From Oryzomonas sp. (GTDB lineage Bacteria > Desulfobacterota > Desulfuromonadia > Geobacterales > Pseudopelobacteraceae): DNA of 50,617 bases. A program made the position numbers and the translations under genes. The stretch covers positions 1 to 50,617 of the forward strand of contig JARLHN010000010.1 of the NCBI GenBank assembly GCA_031292255.1. The letters are read 5' to 3'. Positions within the stretch are counted from its first letter, which is position 1, and every line of letters starts with the position of its first letter. The notes below the pieces were generated by a model. It worked only from the letters and a program-made list of their open reading frames with translations, was not told where the DNA came from and did not search any database. This document shows positions 28,448 through 37,060 of this stretch, piece by piece.

Positions 28448-28663
28448 ATGCCAAAACACCGCCCACCGAGAGAAGAACCACTCGCCACCCGCAAGCAGGT
28501 CTTTACCTGCCCCCACTGCGGAGAACGCATTTCCATGGTGCTGGACCTGTCGGCCGGCTACCAGCGGTACATCGAGGATTGCGAGGTCTGCTGCAACCCC
28601 GTCGAGATCGCCTATGAGGCGGAGGAAGGGGTGATCGTCGCGTTCCGGGCCGGCATTCCGTGA
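28448..28663 (+). CDS. CPXCG-motif cysteine-rich protein
   Basis: A 71-residue protein with FTCPHCGERISM and DCEVCCNPVEI, a two-knuckle zinc ribbon of the Cys_rich_CPXG family of unknown function. It starts 18 bp after the RelE-like gene, so the two are likely cotranscribed. Confidence 0.85.
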   Translation: MPKHRPPREEPLATRKQVFTCPHCGERISMVLDLSAGYQRYIEDCEVCCNPVEIAYEAEEGVIVAFRAGIP

Positions 28664-28833
28664 GCGCTATGTCTCTGCGCCGTTCCTGCTGTTGCCCGGC
28701 GTGCCCTTCAGAACGGAAAAAGGAAATGGTCCGGCAACTCATCGAAGCCTATGCGTCTGCTTGCCAATAATGGTCTCCCCGTGTATATCATAATCCATGT
28801 ACTTCATCATGCCACGCAGAAACTGCTGACCCC

Positions 28834-29556
28834 ATGGACCGTTCCTCGCGCAACCGGCTTACGGAAAAACTCCTCCCCCAATTCGGCGGGGAGACCCTGT
28901 TCGACGCTATCGGCCGGGCGGTCTGCGGTGCGGGCTGCCTGCCGCGCAAGGAGCTGTACGAGGCATGGGAGGTTGCCCGCCGGGTGCGCCGCCGCTTCAG
29001 GGGAGGGCGGATCGTCGATCTGGCCTGCGGTCACGGGCTTTTGGCCCAGATACTACTGCTGCTCGACGACACCTCTCCCCTGGCCCTGGCCGTTGACCGC
29101 CGGGTCCCCAAGAGCGCCGCAACCCTCGCGGCTGCCATGAACGCTGCCTGGCCGCGCCTTGAGGGGCGCATCCGATTTGTGGAGACCGACCTGGAAGGGG
29201 TGGAACTGCTTCACGACGACCTGGTGGTTTCGGCCCACGCCTGCGGCGGGCTGACGGACCTGGTCCTGGACCGGGCAATGGAGGCTGGGGCCAGGGTGGC
29301 GGTGCTCCCCTGTTGCCACGACCTCAAGGGGGCCGATCTGTGGGGCCTGGATGGGTGGCTTGATGGTCCTCTGGCAATGGACGTGGTCCGGGTGGCCCGG
29401 TTGCGCTCCCAGGGGTACCGGGTGGTCACCCAGCAGATTCCCGGGGATATCACCCCCAAGAACCGGCTGTTGCTGGCCGAGCCGAATGAGGCCCTGCAAT
29501 TACCCTTGTCCGCGTCCCACTCGGTTCCATACACTTTTGGTAAATTACTTTCCTGA
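28834..29556 (+). CDS. Class I SAM-dependent methyltransferase
   Basis: A 240-residue methyltransferase. The SAM motif I is IVDLACGHGLLAQILLLLDD near residues 60-79, and SAHACGGLTDLVLDRAM near 133 and VLPCCHDLK near 155 resemble the Methyltransf_32 group. The Cys-His rich VLPCCH is characteristic. Substrate unknown. No clear Shine-Dalgarno is seen for this ATG, so the start is provisional. Confidence 0.75.
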   Translation: MDRSSRNRLTEKLLPQFGGETLFDAIGRAVCGAGCLPRKELYEAWEVARRVRRRFRGGRIVDLACGHGLLAQILLLLDDTSPLALAVDRRVPKSAATLAAAMNAAWPRLEGRIRFVETDLEGVELLHDDLVVSAHACGGLTDLVLDRAMEAGARVAVLPCCHDLKGADLWGLDGWLDGPLAMDVVRVARLRSQGYRVVTQQIPGDITPKNRLLLAEPNEALQLPLSASHSVPYTFGKLLS

Positions 29557-29569
29557 TAGGAAACCGCAC

Positions 29570-29815
29570 ATGTCGCCAACGGAACATACCGACCATCGGG
29601 AAGAGGGGGTGGAGATCCCCTTGGAGCGGATCAACCCGGACACGCTGCGCAATCTGATCAGCGAGTTCGTGACCAGGGAGTGGGAAGAGGCGGGGGCAAT
29701 CAACTATACCCTGGACGACAAGATCGAACAGGTCCGCCGGCAGTTGCTGGAAGGGAAGGCCAAGGTGGTGTTCGACGCCACCTCGAACAGCTTCAATATT
29801 GTGCCGTGCCGTTAG
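29570..29815 (+). CDS. YheU family protein (UPF0270)
   Basis: An 81-residue protein of the YheU/UPF0270 family: EIPLERINPDTLRNLISEFV near residue 14 and DKIEQVRRQLLEGKAKVVFD in the second half. Function unknown. It starts 13 bp after the methyltransferase gene. Confidence 0.85.
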   Translation: MSPTEHTDHREEGVEIPLERINPDTLRNLISEFVTREWEEAGAINYTLDDKIEQVRRQLLEGKAKVVFDATSNSFNIVPCR

Positions 29816-29871
29816 GGGACGCGGCAAATACCGTGGCAAGAGTAGCCCCATCGGCTATTTGTCCCCTGTTA
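29814..29871 (+). other. Large hairpin after yheU, possible terminator
   Basis: AGGGGAC...CAAATA on the left pairs with TATTTG-TCCCCT on the right, enclosing about 25 bases. It starts at the yheU stop codon. There is no clear T tract, so a terminator role is uncertain. Confidence 0.35.
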
Positions 29872-29956
29872 CGGGACACTAGATGCCTGGTGCCGGCCGC
29901 CATGCGCCTCGTCGAATAACGATGGCAGGCACTATCAACAACTTGAAGGAGATGAT

Positions 29957-30487
29957 ATGAGCGACATGATGGAATTGCTGAGGAAACGCCGCAGCATCCG
30001 CGCCTTTACCCCGGAAGCGGTCGCCCCGGAGACCGTTGACCTGCTCGTGGAGGCCCTGCTCCGGTCGCCCTCTTCCCGTGGCGTCAACCCCTGGGAATTC
30101 GTCGTGGTCGATGACCGGGAACTGCTTTCAAGCCTCTCAAGTGCCAAGGAGCATGGCTCGCAATTCCTGAAGAACGCGCCGCTTGCCATCGTGGTCTGCG
30201 CCGACAGCACCCAGTCGGACGTGTGGGTCGAAGACTGCTCCATTGCCGCCATCATCGTGCAGATGGCGGCCCTGTCCCTTGGGCTGGGGAGCTGCTGGGT
30301 CCAGATCCGGAGACGCAGTCATGATGCCGACAGGTCCGCGGAGGAGTATCTCCGGGAACTCCTCCGCCTGCCGGAAACGATCATGGTGGAGTGCATCGTC
30401 GGCATCGGCCACCCGGCCGAAACCAAGCAGCCCTTGCCGGCAGGAAAGCTGCAGTTCGGCAAGGTGAAGCGCAACCGCTATTCCTGA
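29957..30487 (+). CDS. Nitroreductase family protein
   Basis: A 176-residue flavoprotein of the nitroreductase family. RKRRSIRAFTPEAV near residue 8 and SPSSRGVNPWEFVVV near 35 are FMN-binding blocks; GLGSCWVQIR near 113 and CIVGIGHPAE near 147 complete the pattern. GGAG precedes the ATG. Physiological substrate unknown. It heads a tight run with yjbQ. Confidence 0.88.
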   Translation: MSDMMELLRKRRSIRAFTPEAVAPETVDLLVEALLRSPSSRGVNPWEFVVVDDRELLSSLSSAKEHGSQFLKNAPLAIVVCADSTQSDVWVEDCSIAAIIVQMAALSLGLGSCWVQIRRRSHDADRSAEEYLRELLRLPETIMVECIVGIGHPAETKQPLPAGKLQFGKVKRNRYS

Positions 30488-30502
30488 AACCGGGAGGGAA
30501 CC

Positions 30503-30919
30503 ATGAAGAGCTTTCGCAAGGAATTATGGTTCGAGACGCAAAGCCGCAGGGAGTTGATCAACATCACCCCCACGGTTGCGGAATGCCTGAAGGCGAGCGG
30601 CATCCGCGAGGGCCTCGCGCTCTGCAATGCCATGCACATCACCGCCAGCGTGTTCATCAACGACGACGAGCCCGGCCTGCACCAGGATTTCGAGGAGTGG
30701 CTGGAGGGGCTGGCGCCGGAAAAGCCCTACTCCCGCTACCGCCACAACGGCTACGAGGACAACGCCGACGCCCATCTCAAACGGACCATCATGGGGCGGG
30801 AGGTGGTGGTCGCGGTAACGGACGGAACGTTGGACCTGGGGCCGTGGGAGCAGATCTTCTACGGTGAATTCGACGGGATGCGCAGGAAGCGGGTGCTGGT
30901 TAAGATCATCGGGGAGTAG
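30503..30919 (+). CDS. YjbQ/UPF0047 family protein
   Basis: A 138-residue protein of the YjbQ family (secondary thiamine-phosphate synthase enzyme in databases). [22 protein letters not shown]-type blocks and a terminal [13 protein letters not shown]-type motif are intact, with a conserved [14 protein letters not shown] segment. Fifteen bases separate it from the nitroreductase gene. GGGAGG precedes the ATG. Confidence 0.88.
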   Translation: MKSFRKELWFETQSRRELINITPTVAECLKASGIREGLALCNAMHITASVFINDDEPGLHQDFEEWLEGLAPEKPYSRYRHNGYEDNADAHLKRTIMGREVVVAVTDGTLDLGPWEQIFYGEFDGMRRKRVLVKIIGE

Positions 30920-30971
30920 GGCGGTAAAAAATTTAAATCCGGTTCAGCCGAAACCCGCAAAGGAGAAGCCC

Positions 30972-31478
30972 ATGCCACAGACCAATGACTTGAAACATTA
31001 CCGCTGCCACGAGATATTTTCCCAGTCCACCGGGGTCGAGATCCGCGATACGTTCAAGAGCCACGAGGAGGGGGGGCAGGTGAAGGAGCGCTCCGGCAGG
31101 GTGCAACTGCGTTTCTTCAAGCTGACCCCGAAGACGAAACCGGACGAAGTGACCCAGATCCGCTTCATCTGTGAACCGGACGAGGCCTTCAGCCTGGCGC
31201 TGATGATCGGCCAAGTGGCCGCCTCCTCGGCTCCGTGCAAGGAAAAGCTCGCTCCGCACAAGTTTGCGGGCAACGAACAGGCGGTGGAGACGGTGACGAC
31301 CCTTTCCGTGGAAAAATGGGAGCGGGGCGGCAAGGGCGGCTACGCGCTCACGGTCGGGCGCGGCAAGGAGTTCATCAGTGTTCCGGTCCCCCTGGCCAAG
31401 TTCCTCTTCGCCGGAGAGTTCCTCAGGTCCCTCGCCGTGGAGCAGTGCTGGGTGGAGCGGGCGGAGAAGAAACACTGA
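30972..31478 (+). CDS. Conserved hypothetical protein
   Basis: A 168-residue protein I do not recognise. It is charged, without signal peptide or membrane helix. It contains RVQLRFFKLTPKTKPDEVTQ near residue 43 and a C-terminal FISVPVPLAKFLFAGEFLRS. AGGAG is eight bases before the ATG. Its stop overlaps the next start (TGATG), so it is translationally linked with the radical SAM gene and may assist it. Confidence 0.7.
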   Translation: MPQTNDLKHYRCHEIFSQSTGVEIRDTFKSHEEGGQVKERSGRVQLRFFKLTPKTKPDEVTQIRFICEPDEAFSLALMIGQVAASSAPCKEKLAPHKFAGNEQAVETVTTLSVEKWERGGKGGYALTVGRGKEFISVPVPLAKFLFAGEFLRSLAVEQCWVERAEKKH

Positions 31479-32407
31479 TGCCCCAACCCAAACGTTACAA
31501 CTCCTTTTCCGACGAATTGAAGCGCGTCTTCGGCTGCAAGGTGCAGCGCATCTCCGTGGATGCCGGCTTTACCTGCCCCAACCGGGATGGAACGTTGGAT
31601 GGCGAGGGATGCATCTTCTGCGGCGGATCGGGCTCCGGCGCCTACAGTATCCGTCCCGAACTGTCCGTGGCCGCCCAGGTCGAGGACGGCAAGGAGATCA
31701 TGCGCCGCAAATACCGGGCTCGGAAATTCATCGCCTACTTTCAGGCCTATACCAATACCTATGCACCCGTCGAACGCCTAGCCTCGCTGTTCGACGAGGC
31801 GCTCTCGGTTCCCGACGTGGTCGGCATCATCGTTGCCACCCGTCCCGACTGCTTGCCCGACGATGTGCTCGACTACCTGGCCCGACTCGGGGAGCATACC
31901 TATCTCTGGCTGGAGCTGGGGCTGCAATCCATCCACGACAAGAGCCTGGCATTCCTCAACCGCCGCCATGACTACGCCTGTTTCGTGGATGCCCTGCAGC
32001 GAACCGCGGCACGCAAGATTCGGGTCTGCGCCCATGTTATCCTGGGGCTTCCCGGCGAGTCGCGGGAGGAGACGCTGGCCATGGCAGGCGCGTTGAACCG
32101 TCTCGGCGTAGACGGTGTCAAACTGCACCTGCTGCATGTGATGAAGGGGACCCGCCTGGCGGAGATGTACGACAAAGGCGAGGTGGTGCTGCCGGACCGG
32201 GACGGCTATGCCGGGCTGGTATGCGACTTTCTGGAACGGCTCGACCCGGCCATCCTGATCCACCGCCTGACCGGCGACGGCGGCCGCGACAACCTGGTGG
32301 CGCCGCTCTGGTCGCTGAACAAGTTCGAGGTGCTCAACCTGATCGACGCCGAACTGGAGCGGCGCGACAGCCGGCAGGGGCTTAGGAGGCCAGCAACAAT
32401 AACATGA
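31478..32407 (+). CDS. TIGR01212-family radical SAM protein (YhcC-like)
   Basis: A 309-residue radical SAM enzyme. The family's unusual cluster motif CPNRDGTLDGEGCIFC (CX14CX2C) is near residues 29-45, and the TIM-barrel blocks LELGLQSIHDKSL and HVILGLPGESREE follow. Function not established. The last nine codons and the stop (encoding LRRPATIT) lie inside repeat element A, so the original C-terminus may have been replaced. Confidence 0.9.
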   Translation: MPQPKRYNSFSDELKRVFGCKVQRISVDAGFTCPNRDGTLDGEGCIFCGGSGSGAYSIRPELSVAAQVEDGKEIMRRKYRARKFIAYFQAYTNTYAPVERLASLFDEALSVPDVVGIIVATRPDCLPDDVLDYLARLGEHTYLWLELGLQSIHDKSLAFLNRRHDYACFVDALQRTAARKIRVCAHVILGLPGESREETLAMAGALNRLGVDGVKLHLLHVMKGTRLAEMYDKGEVVLPDRDGYAGLVCDFLERLDPAILIHRLTGDGGRDNLVAPLWSLNKFEVLNLIDAELERRDSRQGLRRPATIT

Positions 32408-32569
32408 ACATCTTGCATCTCCTCTTCCGGCCATTTTTGACCGCAGCTCAATCACAAAATCCTTGACGTAGCCCCGCTACGCCTGTGGTTTTGTTCAATC
32501 GCCACAGCCAAATCCGACCAAAATCCGAGCGCAATATTGTTCAACGTATTATTGCCAGCCTCCTTAGGT
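32382..32569. repeat. Palindromic repeat element A, copy 1
   Basis: A 188-bp element closely matching the reverse complement of 36492-36678. Ends are inverted: TTAGGAGGCCAGCAACAATAA on the left and the complement of ATTATTGCCAGCCTCCTTAGG on the right. The middle can fold as a long imperfect hairpin around GACGTAGCCCCGCTACGCC. A short ORF (MNILHLLFRPFLTAAQSQNP, from 32404) follows a TAGGAGG. The left end contains the radical SAM stop and the right end contains the exchanger's stop codon. Confidence 0.85.
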
Positions 32570-33574
32570 TCTTCCCATTGCGATGAATGCGATAAAAGCC
32601 AGGTAGAACACCCCCCCCACCAGCAGCGTCCCCGGTGTCAGGTGACGTTTCCAGCGGATCTGGCAGTAGGCCAGCCCCACCGAGGCAAAGGTGATGCCCA
32701 CGGTTGTCAAGGCCGTGGCGTCCAGCCTCCATTCGGTCATCATGATGCCGATGGCGGTGATGACCGCGCCCTGAAAGACCATGGCGCCGGTAATGTTGCC
32801 GATTGCCAGGGTGTCCTTGCCCTTGTTGATCCAGATGACGCTGTTGAACTTCTCCGGCAGTTCTGTTGCGATGGGGGCGATAATCATGGCCAGTACGAAC
32901 GGCGCAACCCCTATCCGGGCCGAGATGGCCTGCACCTTGTCCACAAAGATGTACGAACCCCACACGATCAGGAACAGTGAAGCGGCCACCTGGGCGGCAA
33001 TGATGGCCAAAGAGGGGTTATGGGTTCCGGGTGCGAAATAGCACGGGTCCAGGTCTGCCTCCTCGACCTCGTGGTTGCCGGCACCTCCCCGCAGGGTCGT
33101 GAGCACGTAACCGCAGTAGGCCAGGAACAGCACCAGGGCGATGAAGGTCTTGATCACCGGATGCCCGCCCAGGAAGGAGGCGGCGATGGCCAGGGCGTAG
33201 AGAACCAGGAAATACTCCATGTCGCGCCGCATGACCATGGTGTCCACCCGCATGACCGGGTAGTCGTCCCTCTTCCTGCGGTTGACCATGACCGCAATCC
33301 CGCTGATGCAGAAGGCCAGGGTGCCCAGCATGAAGGGGGCGCCGATGATGGCACCGATGCCGATCTCGTGGCCGGCGGCCCTGGAGTCGAACAGGATGGC
33401 GATGATCGGTATCAGGGTCTCGGGCAGGGCGGTGCCGACCGCGGCAAAGATGCTTCCCACGGCGCCGTCCGACAGGTTCAACTTCTTGCCGAACCACTCC
33501 AGTCCGTTCGTGAACACGGTCGCTCCCAGCAGGATGACAGCCAGGGCGACAAGCAACAAAAGCCAGTTGGTCAT
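32564..33574 (-). CDS. Sodium/calcium exchanger family cation antiporter
   Basis: A 336-residue inner-membrane protein with about ten helices and two alpha-repeats: GSIFAAVGTALPETLIPIIA near residue 41 and APIATELPEKFNSVIW near 228. This is the CaCA superfamily (YrbG-like). Transported ions could be Ca2+/Na+ or K+. Its TAA stop is within the end of repeat element A. It follows kup on the same strand, 80 bp apart. Confidence 0.88.
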   Translation of the reverse strand: MTNWLLLLVALAVILLGATVFTNGLEWFGKKLNLSDGAVGSIFAAVGTALPETLIPIIAILFDSRAAGHEIGIGAIIGAPFMLGTLAFCISGIAVMVNRRKRDDYPVMRVDTMVMRRDMEYFLVLYALAIAASFLGGHPVIKTFIALVLFLAYCGYVLTTLRGGAGNHEVEEADLDPCYFAPGTHNPSLAIIAAQVAASLFLIVWGSYIFVDKVQAISARIGVAPFVLAMIIAPIATELPEKFNSVIWINKGKDTLAIGNITGAMVFQGAVITAIGIMMTEWRLDATALTTVGITFASVGLAYCQIRWKRHLTPGTLLVGGVFYLAFIAFIAMGRT

Positions 33575-33654
33575 GGTGTTATGACGTTCTTTCTGCGCTT
33601 TGATTATGCGGGAAAAACGGCAGTGCCAAAAACCGGCGCTGACCGCTCGTTCTC

Positions 33655-35475
33655 CTACATCTCAACGCGGGTGATTACTCCTTGCAGCTTGGCTGCGGGA
33701 AGCTTGTTGAACTGCACGAAGTTGGGGGTAAGCTTCTTGATGGCGGAAAAGATCCTCCAGACCGGGTTGGCGGTGGCGATGTCCTCGATGCCGTAGAAGA
33801 TGACCTTTTCCTGGATGCCTTTCTGCTTGAGCAACTGTTCGATGTCGAACATCTCCATATAACCGGCTATGATTTCAAGCACGTCCAGGCCGGTTCCCAG
33901 GCCGGGGTTCAGGGTGCTTGTCAGGCCATAGGGTTCATCCGTGCGAATGATGGAGATCAGCACGTTACGCTCGTATATAATATTACTGCGGATTGTGCAG
34001 TGTACAAGATAAGGGGGGATGGTGTTCCACTCCTTGACGAAGAACAGGCCGGTTCCGGCTATGTGCCCTTTGCGGTAGATCTGCTCGTAACTCAGCAGAT
34101 AGGTTTCCAGGTCAAGCGGCTTCAATGCCTGGTACAGGGCGCGTTGCCCCGTGGTCCAGATCAGGATGGCGGCCAGGGGGATGGATGCCAGGATCAAGGA
34201 CCAGTAGCCGCCGGCGGGGAGCTTGTGGAGATTCGACGTCAGGAAGACGGCGTCTATCACGGTGACGAACAGGGCAACCGGCACCTTCCACTTTTTCTTG
34301 GTACGGGAGAAGATCATGACCATCATGATGCCGGTGATGGTCATGGTGCCGGTCACCGCCAGGCCGTACGCCGCGGCCAGATTGTCGGACTTCCGGAAGA
34401 TCAGCATGATCATGATCACAAGGGCCAGCAGGAGCCAGTTGACAGCGCCGATGTAGATCTGGGACTTGAGATGGTGGGAGGTGTAATCGACCTTGAAGAG
34501 CGGCAGGATGCGGGTGGTGATGCCCTGGTAGACGATGGAGAACACACCGCTGATCAATGCCTGGGAGGCGATCACCGTGGCCATGACGGTCAATACCAGG
34601 AAGGGAACATACAACAGCGTCGATTGGGATTGGACCATGCCGAACAGGGTGTTCTTGGTGTCGGGATGCTGCAACACGAATGCCCCCTGGCCCAGGTAGT
34701 TGATCACCAGGGCGACGAAGACAAAATGCCAGGCCCGTTTGACCGGTTTGCGCCCCAAGTGCCCCATGTCGGCATACAGCGCCTCGCCGCCGGTGGCGCA
34801 GAGGATGACCTCCGAGAGGACGAAAAAGCCGGCTATGCCGTTCCTGGACAGGAACGCTATGGCGTAGTGCGGGCTTAAGGAGGCGATTATGCCGGGAAAT
34901 GACGTCAAGGAGACGGCACCGGAGATGGTCAGGGAGGCGAACCAGACCAGCATGATCGGCCCGAAGGCCTTGGCCACCTTGTCCGTTCCCTTGAACTGGA
35001 AGATGAAGAGGATAAAGGCGATGACGGCTGCGATCAGAATGATGGTGCCCTGGGAGAGGCCGCTCAGCGCCGGGATCAGCAACGCCCCTTCCACGGCCGA
35101 GAGGATGCTGATGGCAGGCGTGATAACGCCGTCCCCCAGCAGCAGGGACACGCCCAGGTAGGAGAGAAAGGTCACGAAGGCCATCTGCCGTCCCGGCTTG
35201 ATCATGCGCACCAGGATCTCCCGAAGCACGATGGTGCCCCCCTCACCCTTGCGGGAGAGGCTCATGGCCAGGAGGGCGTACTCGATGTTGACCAGGATCA
35301 TCAGGGTCCAGACGATCAGGGATAGGATGCCGAAGACATTCTCCTGGGTCGGCTTGGTCAATGCAACAATGACGGTCAGGGTATAGATCGGGCTGGTGCC
35401 GATGTCACCGAACACCAGCCCCATTGCCTTGACGATGCCGCCCCAGTAGGAGTCGGCATCCACATGCTTTGTCAC
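33655..35475 (-). CDS. kup: Potassium uptake protein Kup
   Basis: A 606-residue K+:H+ symporter of the KUP/HAK/KT family. The family motif GLVFGDIGTSPIYT is near residues 18-31, followed by 12 predicted membrane helices and a hydrophilic C-terminal domain (from about 450). Start is GTG at 35475, seven bases after TGGAGG, and that Shine-Dalgarno is part of the 35479-35520 hairpin. Belongs to the K+ gene cluster with kdpDE and a KimA-like permease. Confidence 0.95.
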   Translation of the reverse strand: MTKHVDADSYWGGIVKAMGLVFGDIGTSPIYTLTVIVALTKPTQENVFGILSLIVWTLMILVNIEYALLAMSLSRKGEGGTIVLREILVRMIKPGRQMAFVTFLSYLGVSLLLGDGVITPAISILSAVEGALLIPALSGLSQGTIILIAAVIAFILFIFQFKGTDKVAKAFGPIMLVWFASLTISGAVSLTSFPGIIASLSPHYAIAFLSRNGIAGFFVLSEVILCATGGEALYADMGHLGRKPVKRAWHFVFVALVINYLGQGAFVLQHPDTKNTLFGMVQSQSTLLYVPFLVLTVMATVIASQALISGVFSIVYQGITTRILPLFKVDYTSHHLKSQIYIGAVNWLLLALVIMIMLIFRKSDNLAAAYGLAVTGTMTITGIMMVMIFSRTKKKWKVPVALFVTVIDAVFLTSNLHKLPAGGYWSLILASIPLAAILIWTTGQRALYQALKPLDLETYLLSYEQIYRKGHIAGTGLFFVKEWNTIPPYLVHCTIRSNIIYERNVLISIIRTDEPYGLTSTLNPGLGTGLDVLEIIAGYMEMFDIEQLLKQKGIQEKVIFYGIEDIATANPVWRIFSAIKKLTPNFVQFNKLPAAKLQGVITRVEM

Positions 35476-35478
35476 GTA

Positions 35479-35520
35479 AAGCCTCCAATGGAAAAATTTA
35501 ATTTATACCACTGGAGGCTT
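35479..35520 (-). promoter_or_regulatory. Hairpin sequestering the kup ribosome-binding site
   Basis: On the minus strand the arms AAGCCTCCA and TGGAGGCTT pair perfectly (9 bp) around a 24-nt AU-rich loop. The right arm contains the kup Shine-Dalgarno (GGAGG), so the folded form would block kup translation. The stop codon of the upstream 71-residue ORF is only six nt before the left arm, so a terminating ribosome would cover that arm and free the site. Confidence 0.6.
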
Positions 35521-35526
35521 ATGTGC

Positions 35527-35742
35527 TCAATGTATTTTCTGGACGCCCGCTACCTGCTCTTTTCTGTGCAGTTCCCATTGCATGGTCAGCCGGTTCATCA
35601 CAGTCACCTGGTCGGGGCTGTCTTCGGGCGGCTTGGTGGTGGAGTTTTTCGGCAACTCGCAGATACCGGCCAACGATGAGGTGTCGGCATAATCCTGGCC
35701 GAGATAGAGGCCGGTTTCCGCCTCAAGGAGGTAGATCTTCAT
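35527..35742 (-). CDS. Small protein, paralogous to 39927-40142
   Basis: A 71-residue protein beginning MKIYLLEAETGLYLGQDYAD, with a STTKPPEDSPDQVTV stretch and a W later. It resembles the 71-residue protein at 39927-40142 (MKVY..., GxYxG, TT..PP, QV, W) and faintly resembles short tail-assembly-type phage domains. It lies between kdpE and kup on the same strand; its stop is placed to control the kup hairpin. No strong Shine-Dalgarno. Function unknown. Confidence 0.6.
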   Translation of the reverse strand: MKIYLLEAETGLYLGQDYADTSSLAGICELPKNSTTKPPEDSPDQVTVMNRLTMQWELHRKEQVAGVQKIH

Positions 35743-35769
35743 GGGTGGGTCTCACAAAGGATATCGTCG

Positions 35770-36474
35770 CTATTCAACGATCTTGAGCCGGTATCCCACG
35801 CCAGGCTCGGTAACGATGTAGCGGGGGCGTGAGGGGTCCGCCTCGATCTTGCGGCGCAGGTTGCTGACGTTCACCCGCAGTACGTGGGGCTGTTCCTGGT
35901 AGGCGATGCCCCAGATCTGCTTGAGTATCTGGCTGTGGGTCAGTACCTTGCCGGCGTGGGTGGCCAGCAGTTTGAGCAGGTCGTACTCGGTCGGGGTCAG
36001 CTGGATCTCGGTACCGTTGACGGCCACCTGTCGGAGGTTCAGGTCGAGGGTGAGTCCGCCGCTGGAGAAGATCGGTTCCGAAGTCTGTTGGAGCGTGCGG
36101 CGCAATGAGGCCCGGATGCGGGCCAGCAGCTCGCCGACCCCGAACGGCTTGGTGAGATAGTCGTCGGCACCGGCATCCAGGGCGGCGATCTTGTCGTCTT
36201 CCCGCTCCCGCACCGAGAGCACGATGATCGGGACCTGGGACCATTCGCGGATGCGCGTGATGACTTCGATCCCGTCCAGGTCCGGCAACCCCAGGTCAAG
36301 CAGGATCACATCCGGCCGGAATGCGGCTGCCGCCGCCAGCCCGCTATGGCCGCCTTCCGCCTCGTGCAGCGAGAACTCCTCGCTGGACAGAACGGTATGC
36401 AGAAAACGGCGTATCGCCAGTTCGTCGTCGATTACCAGGATGCGGGGCAAGAGGGAGCCCTTTTCATCGGCCAT
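35770..36474 (-). CDS. kdpE: Response regulator KdpE
   Basis: A 234-residue OmpR-family regulator. The receiver has D60 in LLDLGLPDLDG as phosphoacceptor, acidic pair DD near 16-17 and K in YLTKPFG near 110. The C-terminal winged helix has QLTPTEYDLLKLLATHAGKV and ILKQIWG. Partner of the KdpD kinase 700 bp upstream, with bacteriohemerythrin and a repeat between them. Its targets may include the phased TCAAGA repeats upstream of kdpD and the KimA-like gene. Confidence 0.93.
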   Translation of the reverse strand: MADEKGSLLPRILVIDDELAIRRFLHTVLSSEEFSLHEAEGGHSGLAAAAAFRPDVILLDLGLPDLDGIEVITRIREWSQVPIIVLSVREREDDKIAALDAGADDYLTKPFGVGELLARIRASLRRTLQQTSEPIFSSGGLTLDLNLRQVAVNGTEIQLTPTEYDLLKLLATHAGKVLTHSQILKQIWGIAYQEQPHVLRVNVSNLRRKIEADPSRPRYIVTEPGVGYRLKIVE

Positions 36475-36491
36475 GTCGCGTGCCCTTTCTG

Positions 36492-36678
36492 TAAGGAGGC
36501 AAGTAATAATAAGTTGAACAAAATTGCGCTCTGATTTTGGTCAGATTTGGCTGTAGCAATTGAACAAAACCACAGGCGTAGCAGGGCTAGGTCGAGGATT
36601 TTGTGATTGAGCTGCAGTCAAAGACGGCCGGAAGATGAGATGCAGGATGTTCATGTTATTGTTGCTAGCCTCCTTAGG
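36492..36678. repeat. Palindromic repeat element A, copy 2 (inverted)
   Basis: Inverted relative to copy 1 at 32382-32569, with which it shares long stretches. Its right end CCTCCTTAGG carries the TAA stop of the hemerythrin gene; its left end TAAGGAGG is 18 bp upstream of kdpE. On the minus strand it encodes the same short peptide start, MNILHLIFRPSLTAAQSQNP, which here continues because the TGA of copy 1 is CGA. Confidence 0.85.
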
Positions 36679-37060
36679 GGTGGTTTCTCATGAACACCCC
36701 GTAGGGGATATCTTCCTTGAGGATATGACTGAGAAACCAGTCCCGGATGGTTGTAAATTCATCCAGCCCCTGATGCGTCTGGGCCATGTAATGCTCAAGG
36801 TTCGTTATAAACAGATCATGCTGTCGCTGGTGATGGGCAAGGGCGGAATAGTTCATCCCATCCATGAGCCGCTCTTCCTCGAAAAAATGCATTTTGCAGT
36901 AAATGTCGAAGGTTTCGAGCATCTCGACGCATTTCGATCGGGGCGCAGCCTCTTCCAGGGCGGAGCTGATGGCCGACATATGATCGAATATCACCTGATG
37001 CTGCTTGTCCATCGGCGCTACGCCAACGCTGAAATGTTCGTCCCATGTCAGTTTCATCAT
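36674..37060 (-). CDS. Bacteriohemerythrin
   Basis: A 128-residue non-haem di-iron oxygen-binding protein with a four-helix bundle. Iron ligands are visible in order: MDKQHQVIFDH (H, H region), HFFEEERLM (H and E) and HHQRQHDLF (H, H), with a C-terminal H. AGGAGG precedes the ATG at 37060. It interrupts the kdpD-kdpE pair. Role in O2 sensing or delivery is usual for the family; a link to K+ regulation is not evident. Stop codon lies in repeat element A. Confidence 0.92.
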   Translation of the reverse strand: MMKLTWDEHFSVGVAPMDKQHQVIFDHMSAISSALEEAAPRSKCVEMLETFDIYCKMHFFEEERLMDGMNYSALAHHQRQHDLFITNLEHYMAQTHQGLDEFTTIRDWFLSHILKEDIPYGVFMRNHP

